NCBI GenBank assembly: GCA_964594865.1
Contig: CAZQMZ010000007.1
Coordinates: 1 to 45,729 of the forward strand
Direction of reading: 5' to 3'
Length of the DNA stretch: 45,729 nucleotides
DNA from: Caccovivens sp964594865
GTDB lineage: Bacteria; Bacillota; Clostridia; Christensenellales; UBA1242
In this document: positions 39,885-45,729 of the stretch, piece by piece
Numbering within the stretch: position 1 is the first letter of the stretch
Layout of the letters: every line of letters starts with the position of its first letter
Notes under the pieces: generated by a model
What the model was told of the DNA's origin: nothing
The model's database searches: none
What the model saw: the letters and a program-made list of their open reading frames with translations, nothing else
Made by a program: the position numbers and the translations under genes

Positions 39885-39992
39885 AAAAAAAGAACGAAAT
39901 AACAAGTGCTATTTTACGAGATATCGAAACTTAATTCGCGTTGCCTTCAACGTTCTTATGAAGAGTATACACAATTTAAATAAAAAAGTCAA
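39883..39992 (-). ncRNA. Putative structured small RNA D
   Basis: Promoter TTGACT (39987-39992), 17 nt, TATACT (39964-39969) on the minus strand. The RNA from about 39957 begins AAGAACG (39951-39957), which pairs with the CGTTCTT at its 3' end (39890-39896), closing a multibranch loop with hairpins CGTTG/CAACG, CGAA/TTCG and AATAG/TTATT. It ends in nine T. About 75 nt. Confidence 0.65.
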
Positions 39993-40010
39993 TACTTTTT
40001 TTAAGAAAAT

Positions 40011-40121
40011 AAAAAAAGCAGTTCCCCACGGACTTAAGTCCATTTAGTCAAAATGACCGAACTGCTTGAGCAATCATTTAATTGCTAAAATTATTATATT
40101 CTTTTGAAACAAAAAAGTCAA
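40011..40121 (-). ncRNA. Putative structured small RNA E
   Basis: Promoter TTGACT (40116-40121), 17 nt, TATAAT (40093-40098) on the minus strand. The RNA from about 40086 has AGCAAT/ATTGCT (40069-40086). An 8-bp AGCAGTTC/GAACTGCT stem (40017-40024 with 40059-40066) encloses GTCA/TGAC and GGACTTAAGTCC hairpins. Seven T end it. About 76 nt. Confidence 0.7.
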
Positions 40122-40146
40122 TACTTTAAAAATCTAAAAACGAAAG

Positions 40147-40174
40147 AAAAAACACACAACGTTTGTGTTGTGTG
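40147..40174 (-). terminator. Terminator downstream of tRNA-Ala
   Basis: CACACAAC, a 6-nt loop and GTTGTGTG form an 8-bp stem followed on the minus strand by a T-run. Confidence 0.8.
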
Positions 40175-40189
40175 CTGTTCCTATACTAC

Positions 40190-40266
40190 TGGTGGAGATA
40201 AAGAGATTCGAACTCTTGACCCCCTGCTTGCAAGGCAGGTGCTCTAGCCAGCTGAGCTATACCCCC
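40190..40266 (-). tRNA. tRNA-Ala (anticodon TGC)
   Basis: The minus strand reads GGGGGTA at the acceptor, GCTC/GAGC D-arm, CCTGC-CTTGCAA-GCAGG anticodon arm with TGC, a TTCGAAT T-loop and an encoded CCA end. All stems pair, with two G-U pairs in the acceptor. It ends the core region; the accessory island with CRISPR and RNAs lies downstream. Confidence 0.97.
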
Positions 40267-40429
40267 ATTTGCTCTTGCATTTTATCATATTTTTTTTCTT
40301 ATGTCAACAATTTTTTGAAATTTCTTCCAAAAATATCTTTTTTATTGTGAAAAACGATCATGTTTTTTCTTGTGCCAACTTTTTTATTTTTGTTTTATTG
40401 TTTTATTTTTGTTTTTTGATTGGTTGTGA

Positions 40430-40435
40430 TATAAT
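40430..40435 (+). promoter_or_regulatory. Extended -10 box of folD, giving a probably leaderless mRNA
   Basis: TGATATAAT (TATAAT at 40430-40435) precedes the folD ATG at 40442 by six bases. There is no ribosome binding site. No strong -35 is seen, as expected for an extended -10 promoter. Confidence 0.55.
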
Positions 40436-40441
40436 GAGTTT

Positions 40442-41380
40442 ATGAAAATTATGGATGGAAAATTGCTTTCAAATGAAATCAAAAACAAGGTCAAAGAGGA
40501 TGTGGCGATGTTTTGCAAAACACGCAAATCACCTTTACTTGCGTGTGTTATTGTGGAAGGAAATAATGCAAGTGAAACATATGTTGCTTCAAAGGTGCGT
40601 GCTTGTGAATTTTGTGGAATAAAGTCAAAAGTTGTTCGCTTGCCAGAAAATATTTCGCAAAGCGAACTTGAAAGACAGATTGGCTTGTTGAACAAAGATT
40701 CTGAAGTTTCAGCAATCTTGTTGCAACTTCCTCTTCCTGCCCATCTTGACCAAACGCATGCAATCAACACCATACTCCCTGAAAAAGATGTGGACTGTTT
40801 GACAAATCAAAATCTTGGAGCTTTGTTTGCAAAGAACTCTTCCTTTGCTCCTTGCACAGCTTCAGGAATAATCAAACTTCTGGACAAATATGGCATTGAA
40901 ATTGAAGGTAAACATGCCGTTGTTGTTGGTCGAAGTTTGCTTGTTGGCAAAAGCGTGGCAACACTTTTGGAAGAGCGAAATGCCACTGTGACAATATGCC
41001 ACAGCAAAACCAAAAACTTGAAAGAAATCACATCCACTGCGGACATTTTGATTGTGGCAGTTGGAAAAGCAAATTTCATAACAAAGAACCATATCAAAAA
41101 AGGGGCTGTTGTTGTGGATGTTGGCATAAATCGTGTGGACGGAAAAATTCTTGGAGATGTCGATTTCAAAAAAGTGAAAAAAAGATGCTCTTTCATCACC
41201 CCTGTTCCCGGCGGAGTTGGCCCGCTGACAGTGGCTTGTCTTATGGAAAACACGCTGACACTTGCAAAAAACCGCTCTATCAAAACAAGTGAACAAGTGA
41301 AACTGAATCAAGCAAAAGCAACTTTACTCAAAAAAATGAAAGAAAAAGAACTTCAAGATAAAAAAGATAACAAATCATAA
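40442..41380 (+). CDS. folD: Methylenetetrahydrofolate dehydrogenase/cyclohydrolase
   Basis: The 312-residue protein has NNASETYVASK (Tyr and catalytic Lys near 50) and QLPLPAHLD with LPEKDVDC near 95-117. The NADP site VVVGRSLLVGKSVATLL lies near 160, and PVPGGVGPLTVACLMENTL near 250. It interconverts 5,10-methylene-, methenyl- and 10-formyl-THF. It leads the one-carbon/dTMP operon with folA 11 nt downstream. The normal end lies near residue 280; the extra Lys/Gln-rich tail of about 30 residues is unusual but simple. A second ATG at codon 4 is possible but also lacks a ribosome binding site. Confidence 0.95.
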   Translation: MKIMDGKLLSNEIKNKVKEDVAMFCKTRKSPLLACVIVEGNNASETYVASKVRACEFCGIKSKVVRLPENISQSELERQIGLLNKDSEVSAILLQLPLPAHLDQTHAINTILPEKDVDCLTNQNLGALFAKNSSFAPCTASGIIKLLDKYGIEIEGKHAVVVGRSLLVGKSVATLLEERNATVTICHSKTKNLKEITSTADILIVAVGKANFITKNHIKKGAVVVDVGINRVDGKILGDVDFKKVKKRCSFITPVPGGVGPLTVACLMENTLTLAKNRSIKTSEQVKLNQAKATLLKKMKEKELQDKKDNKS

Positions 41381-41391
41381 AAGGAGCACAA

Positions 41392-41889
41392 ATGAATCTT
41401 ATCGTTGCAGTTTCAAAAAATTATGGCATCGGCAAAGAAAACAAACTGCTTTTTCATTTGCCGTCCGATATGGCCTTCTTCAAAGAAAAGACGATGGGAA
41501 AAGTGGTGGTTATGGGTGAAAAGACATATCTTTCTCTTCCCAAACGACCACTAAAAAATCGCACAAATGTTGTTTTGAGCAATAATCCATTTTTTGAAGC
41601 TCCCGGAGCGATTGTGGTGCACAACCTTGAAGAACTTTTTTTAAACTTGAAAAACTATGACACCGAAGATGTGTTTGTGTGCGGTGGGGCAAGTGTATAC
41701 AACTTGCTCATGGATTATTGTCGCGTGGCATATGTGACAGTTGTCGATGAAATTGTGCCAGCAGACACATATATAGACGATGTTGAGAAACACGGTTTCA
41801 AACTTGAAAAATCTTCGGCAGAAATCACTGAAAACAACCACAAATTACGGTTTAACACATATCTCAACAACAACCCAAAACAATTTTGA
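41392..41889 (+). CDS. folA: Dihydrofolate reductase
   Basis: The 165-residue protein opens with NLIVAVSKNYGIGKENKLLF, then HLPSDMAFFKEKTMG with the catalytic acid (Asp near 27). GKVVVMGEKTYLSLPKRPLK and FVCGGASVYNLLM supply the NADPH site. The size is normal. It reduces the dihydrofolate made by ThyA. It has an AAAGGAG ribosome binding site, and its stop region runs into the ribosome binding site of glyA. It completes the ThyA-GlyA-FolA cycle with the neighbouring genes. Confidence 0.93.
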   Translation: MNLIVAVSKNYGIGKENKLLFHLPSDMAFFKEKTMGKVVVMGEKTYLSLPKRPLKNRTNVVLSNNPFFEAPGAIVVHNLEELFLNLKNYDTEDVFVCGGASVYNLLMDYCRVAYVTVVDEIVPADTYIDDVEKHGFKLEKSSAEITENNHKLRFNTYLNNNPKQF

Positions 41890-41903
41890 AAAATGGAGAT
41901 TTT

Positions 41904-43133
41904 ATGAATAATAAAAATTTGGAAACAACGGACATTGAAGTTTATGAAGCAATAAAAAATGAAGAAACCCGTCAAAAACAACACATTGAACTGATTGCCA
42001 GCGAAAATTTCACAAGCGAAGCGGTGCGCGAAGCAGTCTCCAGTGTGCTTACAAACAAATATGCTGAAGGATATCCTGGAAAAAGGTATTATTGCGGTTG
42101 CGAAAATGTGGATGTTATTGAAAATTTGGCGATTGAACGAGCCAAAAAACTTTTTCATGCAGAATATGCCAATGTTCAACCTCACTCTGGCGCAAACGCA
42201 AACTTTGCTGTCTATTTGGCGTTATGTAAACCCGGTGACACAATTCTGGGGATGTCACTTCCAGCTGGCGGACATTTGACGCATGGTACAAAAGTGAATG
42301 TTTCAGGCAAAGTTTTCAAGGCTGTATCATATGGACTCGACCCAAAGACAGAACTGATTGACTATGCCGATGTGGAGAGATTGGCAAAAGAATGTCATCC
42401 AAAGATTATTGTCGCTGGTGCAAGTGCATATCCAAGAAAGATTGATTTCAAGCGTTTCCGTGAAATTGCCGACAGCGTTGGTGCATACTTGATGGTGGAC
42501 ATGGCACATATTGCTGGACTTGTGGCTGGCGGACTGCACGAAAACCCTTGCAAATATGCCGATGTTGTCACAACCACAACTCACAAAACTCTTCGCGGAC
42601 CACGCGGTGGAATGATTTTGTGTAAGGCAGAACTTGGCAAAAAAATTGACAGTGCCGTCTTTCCGGGAACGCAAGGTGGACCACTTGAACATGTCATTGC
42701 CGGCAAGGCAGTTATGTTGAAAGAAGCACTTCAACCAGAATTTAAGGAATATCAAAAACAAGTTGTCAAAAACTGCAAAGTTTTGGCAAGCGAACTTAAA
42801 AAATATGGTTTTCGCCTTGTATCTGGTGGAACAGACAATCATCTTGTGCTTGTTGATCTCACACTATTTGGCGTGACTGGCAAAGAAGCTTCCGACCTTC
42901 TGCACGAAGCCAACATCACAACCAACAAGAACTCCATTCCAAACGAAAAACTGAGTCCAACAGTGACAAGTGGACTTCGATTGGGCACACCGGCTGTTAC
43001 AACGCTTGGCATGAAGGAAGAAGAAATGAAAATTATTGCCAAAATGATATATCGCGTTGTTACAGAAAAAGAAAACGCCATCAAAGAAGTTCGTGCAGAA
43101 GTTTTAAACCTTATGAAAAAGTTTGTTAAATAG
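41904..43133 (+). CDS. glyA: Serine hydroxymethyltransferase
   Basis: I start at the ATG at 41904, after TGGAGA. The 409-residue PLP enzyme has IELIASENFTSEAVREA, YAEGYPGKRYYCGCENVD, the Lys-PLP motif TTTTHKTLRGPRGGM (Lys near 225), and the SGLRLGTPAVTTLGM segment. It converts serine and THF to glycine and methylene-THF, the donor used by the thymidylate synthase two genes downstream. It ends within 10 nt of the next start (43144). Confidence 0.97.
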   Translation: MNNKNLETTDIEVYEAIKNEETRQKQHIELIASENFTSEAVREAVSSVLTNKYAEGYPGKRYYCGCENVDVIENLAIERAKKLFHAEYANVQPHSGANANFAVYLALCKPGDTILGMSLPAGGHLTHGTKVNVSGKVFKAVSYGLDPKTELIDYADVERLAKECHPKIIVAGASAYPRKIDFKRFREIADSVGAYLMVDMAHIAGLVAGGLHENPCKYADVVTTTTHKTLRGPRGGMILCKAELGKKIDSAVFPGTQGGPLEHVIAGKAVMLKEALQPEFKEYQKQVVKNCKVLASELKKYGFRLVSGGTDNHLVLVDLTLFGVTGKEASDLLHEANITTNKNSIPNEKLSPTVTSGLRLGTPAVTTLGMKEEEMKIIAKMIYRVVTEKENAIKEVRAEVLNLMKKFVK

Positions 43134-43143
43134 AGAGGAATCC

Positions 43144-43779
43144 ATGAATCAAGACAAGAAATTTGAAAACATTTGCAAATTTTATGCAACAACTCAAAAA
43201 CTAAAAACATTGCTTAGAACCGGTTGGCTGCAATGGAATGTCAAAGCTGACCGACTTGAAAGCGTTGCCGAACACATATATGGCTCACAAATGCTGGCGC
43301 TTGCAATTTATGACCAATTTGAACTTGACCTTGACATTAAAAAAGTGATTTTTATGCTTGCTTTTCATGAACTTGGTGAGAATTTGATTGGAGATGTGAC
43401 CCCTGTGGATGAGATTCTAAGAGAAATAAAACACAAAAAAGAAAGAGAAGCGGTCGCAAAGGTTTTGCAACCACTTGTATGCAAAAAACAAATTTATGAA
43501 CTCTTTTTGGAATATGACCAAGGAAACAGTGAAGAAGCCGTTTTTGCGCGCATAGTTGACCACTTTGAAGCATCAATGCAAATGAAGTATTATCAAGAAA
43601 CTGGTTGCACCAAAAATTGTTCTGGGGTGGAAATTGAACTTCTAAAGAAAAAATTTAAAGATGCCAAAAATGCATGTGAACTTTGGATTTCGGAGCACAT
43701 ATCTCACGAACTGAAAGATGAAAATTTCATTAAACTTGCACAATATGTTGTGAACAATGATATCTATAAAGTTAATTAA
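43144..43779 (+). CDS. HD-domain nucleotidase (YfbR-like)
   Basis: I start at the ATG at 43144, after GAGAGGAA. The 211-residue protein has ESVAEHIYGSQMLALAI and MLAFHELGENLIGDVTP near residues 40-90, the HD_3/YfbR metal-binding layout. The usual HD dyad reads HE, which occurs in some members. YfbR removes phosphate from deoxyribonucleoside 5'-monophosphates. In an operon with thyA it could adjust dNMP pools or dUMP supply; that is inference. The gap to thyA is 23 nt. Confidence 0.8.
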   Translation: MNQDKKFENICKFYATTQKLKTLLRTGWLQWNVKADRLESVAEHIYGSQMLALAIYDQFELDLDIKKVIFMLAFHELGENLIGDVTPVDEILREIKHKKEREAVAKVLQPLVCKKQIYELFLEYDQGNSEEAVFARIVDHFEASMQMKYYQETGCTKNCSGVEIELLKKKFKDAKNACELWISEHISHELKDENFIKLAQYVVNNDIYKVN

Positions 43780-43802
43780 AATAGTCATTTACGGGAGGAA
43801 AA

Positions 43803-45023
43803 ATGAGCCGAGCAGATTGGATTTATCTCAAAACAACCAACAATGTTTTGAAGATGGGAAGTTGGGACACAAAAGAAGTTGTTCGTCCAAAGTGGGCTGA
43901 CGGCACAAGCGCACATACTGCAAAAATCTTTGCTGTCAACAATGTGTATAATCTTGCAAAAGAATTTCCAATTGTCACCTTGCGTTTCACAAATTGGAAG
44001 GCAGCAATCGATGAAGTTTTGTGGATATGGCAGAAAAAGAGCAACAATGTCAACGAGCTTAACAGTCACGTTTGGGATCAATGGGCAGACAAAAATGGAA
44101 GCATTGGCAAGGCATATGGCTATCAAGCTGGACGAAAAGCAAAATATAAAGATGGAGAGTTTGACCAAATTGACCGTGTGATTTGGTATCTCAAAAACCA
44201 ACCCGCCTTTCGAAGTATGGTCACCGAACTTTTTGTGCATGAGGACTTGCACGAAATGGGGCTCTATCCTTGCGTGCATGGAATGCAATTTGATGTCACT
44301 GACGGAGAACTCAATATGTTTTTGAATCAACGCTCCAACGACCTTTTGGCAGCTGGAAATTGGAATGTTGTGCAATATGCAGGATTGGTCCATATGCTTG
44401 CACAAGTTTGTGGATTTAAACCGGGAAAACTTTCTCACATGATTGTCAACAGTCACATATATGACCGACATGTGCCTTTCATTGTGGACATAACCCTTTC
44501 ACGAGCAAAGTTGATTGAAGAAAAAATGAAAGATGTTGATTTGAAAAAGGCAAAACAAATTTTGTCTAACGAAGATTTTGAAGTATTCAAAGATTTTGCA
44601 CAGAACATAAAAGAAAATGAAGCAAACTTTGACGCCCTTTTGTCCGAAGCAAAGGCTATGGAACAAAAAATTGGAAGGTTTGACTTGCACAGTGATGATC
44701 CGCAATATTTGAAATTCTCCGAAAACAAAATTGATTTTGAAGCGTATACAAAATCAGTCACAAAATCCCCTGCCTTCAAAAAGGCGGACTATATTGTTGA
44801 AACCTTGTTCAATCATCCAGATTTTGAAAAGGTTTTTGGTTTTGCATCACCAAAACTTGTGCTTGACCCAAATGTCAAAGATTTTTATAATTTCAAATCT
44901 CCAAAAATGAGAGATGAAACGAGAAAGATTGTCGACAATCCACAGAGCAGTTTTTCTGTTGAAAATTATACATATCAAAAAGATGGTGTCAAACTCCAAG
45001 CAAAGGTGCCTGTTGCAGAATGA
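43803..45023 (+). CDS. thyA: Thymidylate synthase, B. subtilis ThyA-type, with a large insertion
   Basis: The 406-residue protein is clearly ThyA. It has VLWIWQKKSN, HVWDQWADKNGS, the nucleophile in LYPCVHGMQF (Cys157), QRSNDLLAAGNWNVVQYAGL and VNSHIYDRHV (about 215-223), and the C-terminal PNVKDFYNF and KVPVAE ends. Normal ThyA of this type has about 280 residues. Here about 110 charged helical residues (about 236-348) are inserted between the SHIYDRH helix region and the PKLVLDPNVKDF strand, with a second, shorter insertion near 366-382. It converts dUMP and methylene-THF to dTMP and DHF. The GGGAGGAAAA ribosome binding site is strong. It ends the operon. Confidence 0.93.
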   Translation: MSRADWIYLKTTNNVLKMGSWDTKEVVRPKWADGTSAHTAKIFAVNNVYNLAKEFPIVTLRFTNWKAAIDEVLWIWQKKSNNVNELNSHVWDQWADKNGSIGKAYGYQAGRKAKYKDGEFDQIDRVIWYLKNQPAFRSMVTELFVHEDLHEMGLYPCVHGMQFDVTDGELNMFLNQRSNDLLAAGNWNVVQYAGLVHMLAQVCGFKPGKLSHMIVNSHIYDRHVPFIVDITLSRAKLIEEKMKDVDLKKAKQILSNEDFEVFKDFAQNIKENEANFDALLSEAKAMEQKIGRFDLHSDDPQYLKFSENKIDFEAYTKSVTKSPAFKKADYIVETLFNHPDFEKVFGFASPKLVLDPNVKDFYNFKSPKMRDETRKIVDNPQSSFSVENYTYQKDGVKLQAKVPVAE

Positions 45024-45069
45024 TCTTTAATTTCGAAAAATAAATAAAAAAACAGAAAATATTAAAAAA

Positions 45070-45096
45070 AACTAAGAATTTTCTTAGTTTTTTTTC
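45070..45096 (+). terminator. Terminator after thyA (probably bidirectional)
   Basis: AACTAAGAA and TTCTTAGTT form a perfect 9-bp stem with A-rich and T-rich flanks, serving thyA and possibly the convergent hsp20 gene. Confidence 0.85.
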
Positions 45097-45107
45097 TTTT
45101 TTTGACT

Positions 45108-45554
45108 TTATTTGATTTCAATACGGTTTGACTTTTTGATTTCTTTCTTTTGTTTTGGAAGTTTGATTGTCAAAATGCCGTCTTTGAGATTGGCTTCAAT
45201 TTCATTTTCATCCACTTCGCCAATATAAAAACTTCGACTAAATTGCCCAAAGCTACGTTCTCTGCGGATATATCTCTTTTCATCCTTTTCTTCCACTTTG
45301 TTTTCACGTTTTGCAGAAATTGTAAGATAGCCGTTTTCAAGCTCAAGACTGATGTCTTTTTTGTCAAATCCTGGCATATCAACGTCCAAGACATAGTTGT
45401 TTTCCGTTTCCTTGACATCAGTTTTCATGATGGCATTAAATCTTTTCATATCTTTTCTTGGTGGATATGGTGGAAAGAAGTCATCAAACCATCCGTCAAA
45501 GAAATCTCTGTCATCTCCTCTTAAAATCAAATCAAAATTGTCATTATGTTTCAT
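45108..45554 (-). CDS. Small heat-shock protein (Hsp20/alpha-crystallin)
   Basis: I start at the ATG at 45554, after TTTAGGAGGTG; the longer frame begins inside the promoter. The 148-residue protein has an acidic/aromatic N-terminus (DFFDGWFDDFFPPYPP), an alpha-crystallin domain (KTDVKETENNYVLDVDMPGF, then KRYIRRERSFGQFSRSF) and the closing ANLKDGILTIKLPK motif. It ends RIEI, an IxI-type tail that binds neighbouring subunits. It holds unfolded proteins under stress. A CIRCE-like element overlaps the promoter. Confidence 0.93.
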   Translation of the reverse strand: MKHNDNFDLILRGDDRDFFDGWFDDFFPPYPPRKDMKRFNAIMKTDVKETENNYVLDVDMPGFDKKDISLELENGYLTISAKRENKVEEKDEKRYIRRERSFGQFSRSFYIGEVDENEIEANLKDGILTIKLPKQKKEIKKSNRIEIK

Positions 45555-45595
45555 TTTACACCTCCTAAATATTGGTTTTCCCCAATACATTGACA

Positions 45596-45639
45596 ATTAT
45601 ACATCGTTTCTGCTAGCAATGTCAACAAAAGAGTGCCAA
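45596..45639 (-). promoter_or_regulatory. hsp20 promoter with CIRCE-like operator
   Basis: On the minus strand TTGACA (45620-45625), 18 nt and TATAAT (45596-45601) form the promoter. TTGGCACTC, 9 nt and CATTGCTAG (45613-45639) fit the HrcA operator TTAGCACTC-N9-GAGTGCTAA at 8/9 and 6/9 positions and cover the -35 box. A hairpin ATTGG/CCAAT lies in the leader just before the ribosome binding site. Confidence 0.5.
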
Positions 45640-45688
45640 TTTTTAAAATTTTTTTTATTTTTTGATATGTACTAAAAACTACAAATAT

Positions 45689-45718
45689 TTGCTTCTTTGG
45701 TCTTATATATGATATAAT
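45689..45718 (+). promoter_or_regulatory. Promoter facing out of the window
   Basis: TTGCTT (45689-45694), 18 nt and an extended -10 TGATATAAT (TATAAT at 45713-45718) point rightward to a gene beyond the end of the window. Confidence 0.55.
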
Positions 45719-45729
45719 AGCGTGTAAAT

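Overview
The window looks like a chromosomal segment of a low-GC, Gram-positive-type fermenter, most likely a Bacillota/Clostridia lineage. The signs are very AT-rich intergenic DNA, strong purine-rich ribosome binding sites, sigma-A-type promoters, TagF-like wall polymer enzymes, pyruvate formate-lyase and the standard code with TGA used as a stop. Species cannot be told from the sequence.

Layout. 1-7041 (minus strand): a 5' piece of an inorganic pyrophosphatase, Nudix and cyclophilin-like proteins, a small cell-surface polymer block (GT32-type glycosyltransferase, extended SDR, IspD/TarI-like cytidylyltransferase, CDP-glycerol glycerophosphotransferase) and a two-gene ABC exporter. 7168-15420: a glycerolipid block. 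Two FAD oxidoreductases plus a DUF1667 protein diverge from glycerol kinase, a monoacylglycerol-lipase-like hydrolase and a YhhN (lysoplasmalogenase-type) membrane protein. 15790-23160: PflA/PflB and a heterodimeric ABC exporter.

23276-31028 is the most interesting region: a tight seven-gene operon that reads like a bacterial ESCRT machine. In order of transcription it encodes an SPFH/stomatin-like protein with a double zinc ribbon (YdjI-like), a single-pass membrane protein, a TPR protein, two charged helical ESCRT-III (Snf7/Vps2)-like proteins, a Vps4-type AAA ATPase with an N-terminal MIT-like domain, and a 1241-residue protein joining a zinc ribbon, a degenerate TIR-like domain, helical repeats, three membrane spans and a GLUG-repeat ectodomain. 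One ESCRT-III-like protein ends in a MIM1-like motif, the tail that Vps4 MIT domains bind. I infer a membrane-remodelling or envelope-stress system in which a true ESCRT-III/Vps4 pair takes the place of PspA.

31170-33576: small genes (SDR, an internally duplicated Cys-rich hydrophobic peptide, a PH-domain protein, membrane proteins). 33501-40190 is an accessory island beside tRNA-Ala. It holds an intact type II (probably II-C) cas9, a tracrRNA, a four-repeat CRISPR array whose repeats carry their own -10 boxes, and one orphan repeat. Cas1 is cut off after about 88 residues at a junction that also truncates a neighbouring membrane-protein gene; cas2 is absent. Right of the array lie five short, highly structured putative RNAs, each with a near-identical promoter and its own terminator, mixed with gene remnants and an IS200-type element.

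40442-45023: a folD-folA-glyA-HD nucleotidase-thyA operon forming a dTMP/one-carbon cycle, with an unusual roughly 110-residue insertion in ThyA. 45108-45554: an Hsp20 gene with a CIRCE-like operator. Three genes (the glycosyltransferase, the ABC ATPase and folD) have an extended -10 box exactly 6 nt before the ATG and no ribosome binding site, which suggests leaderless mRNAs.
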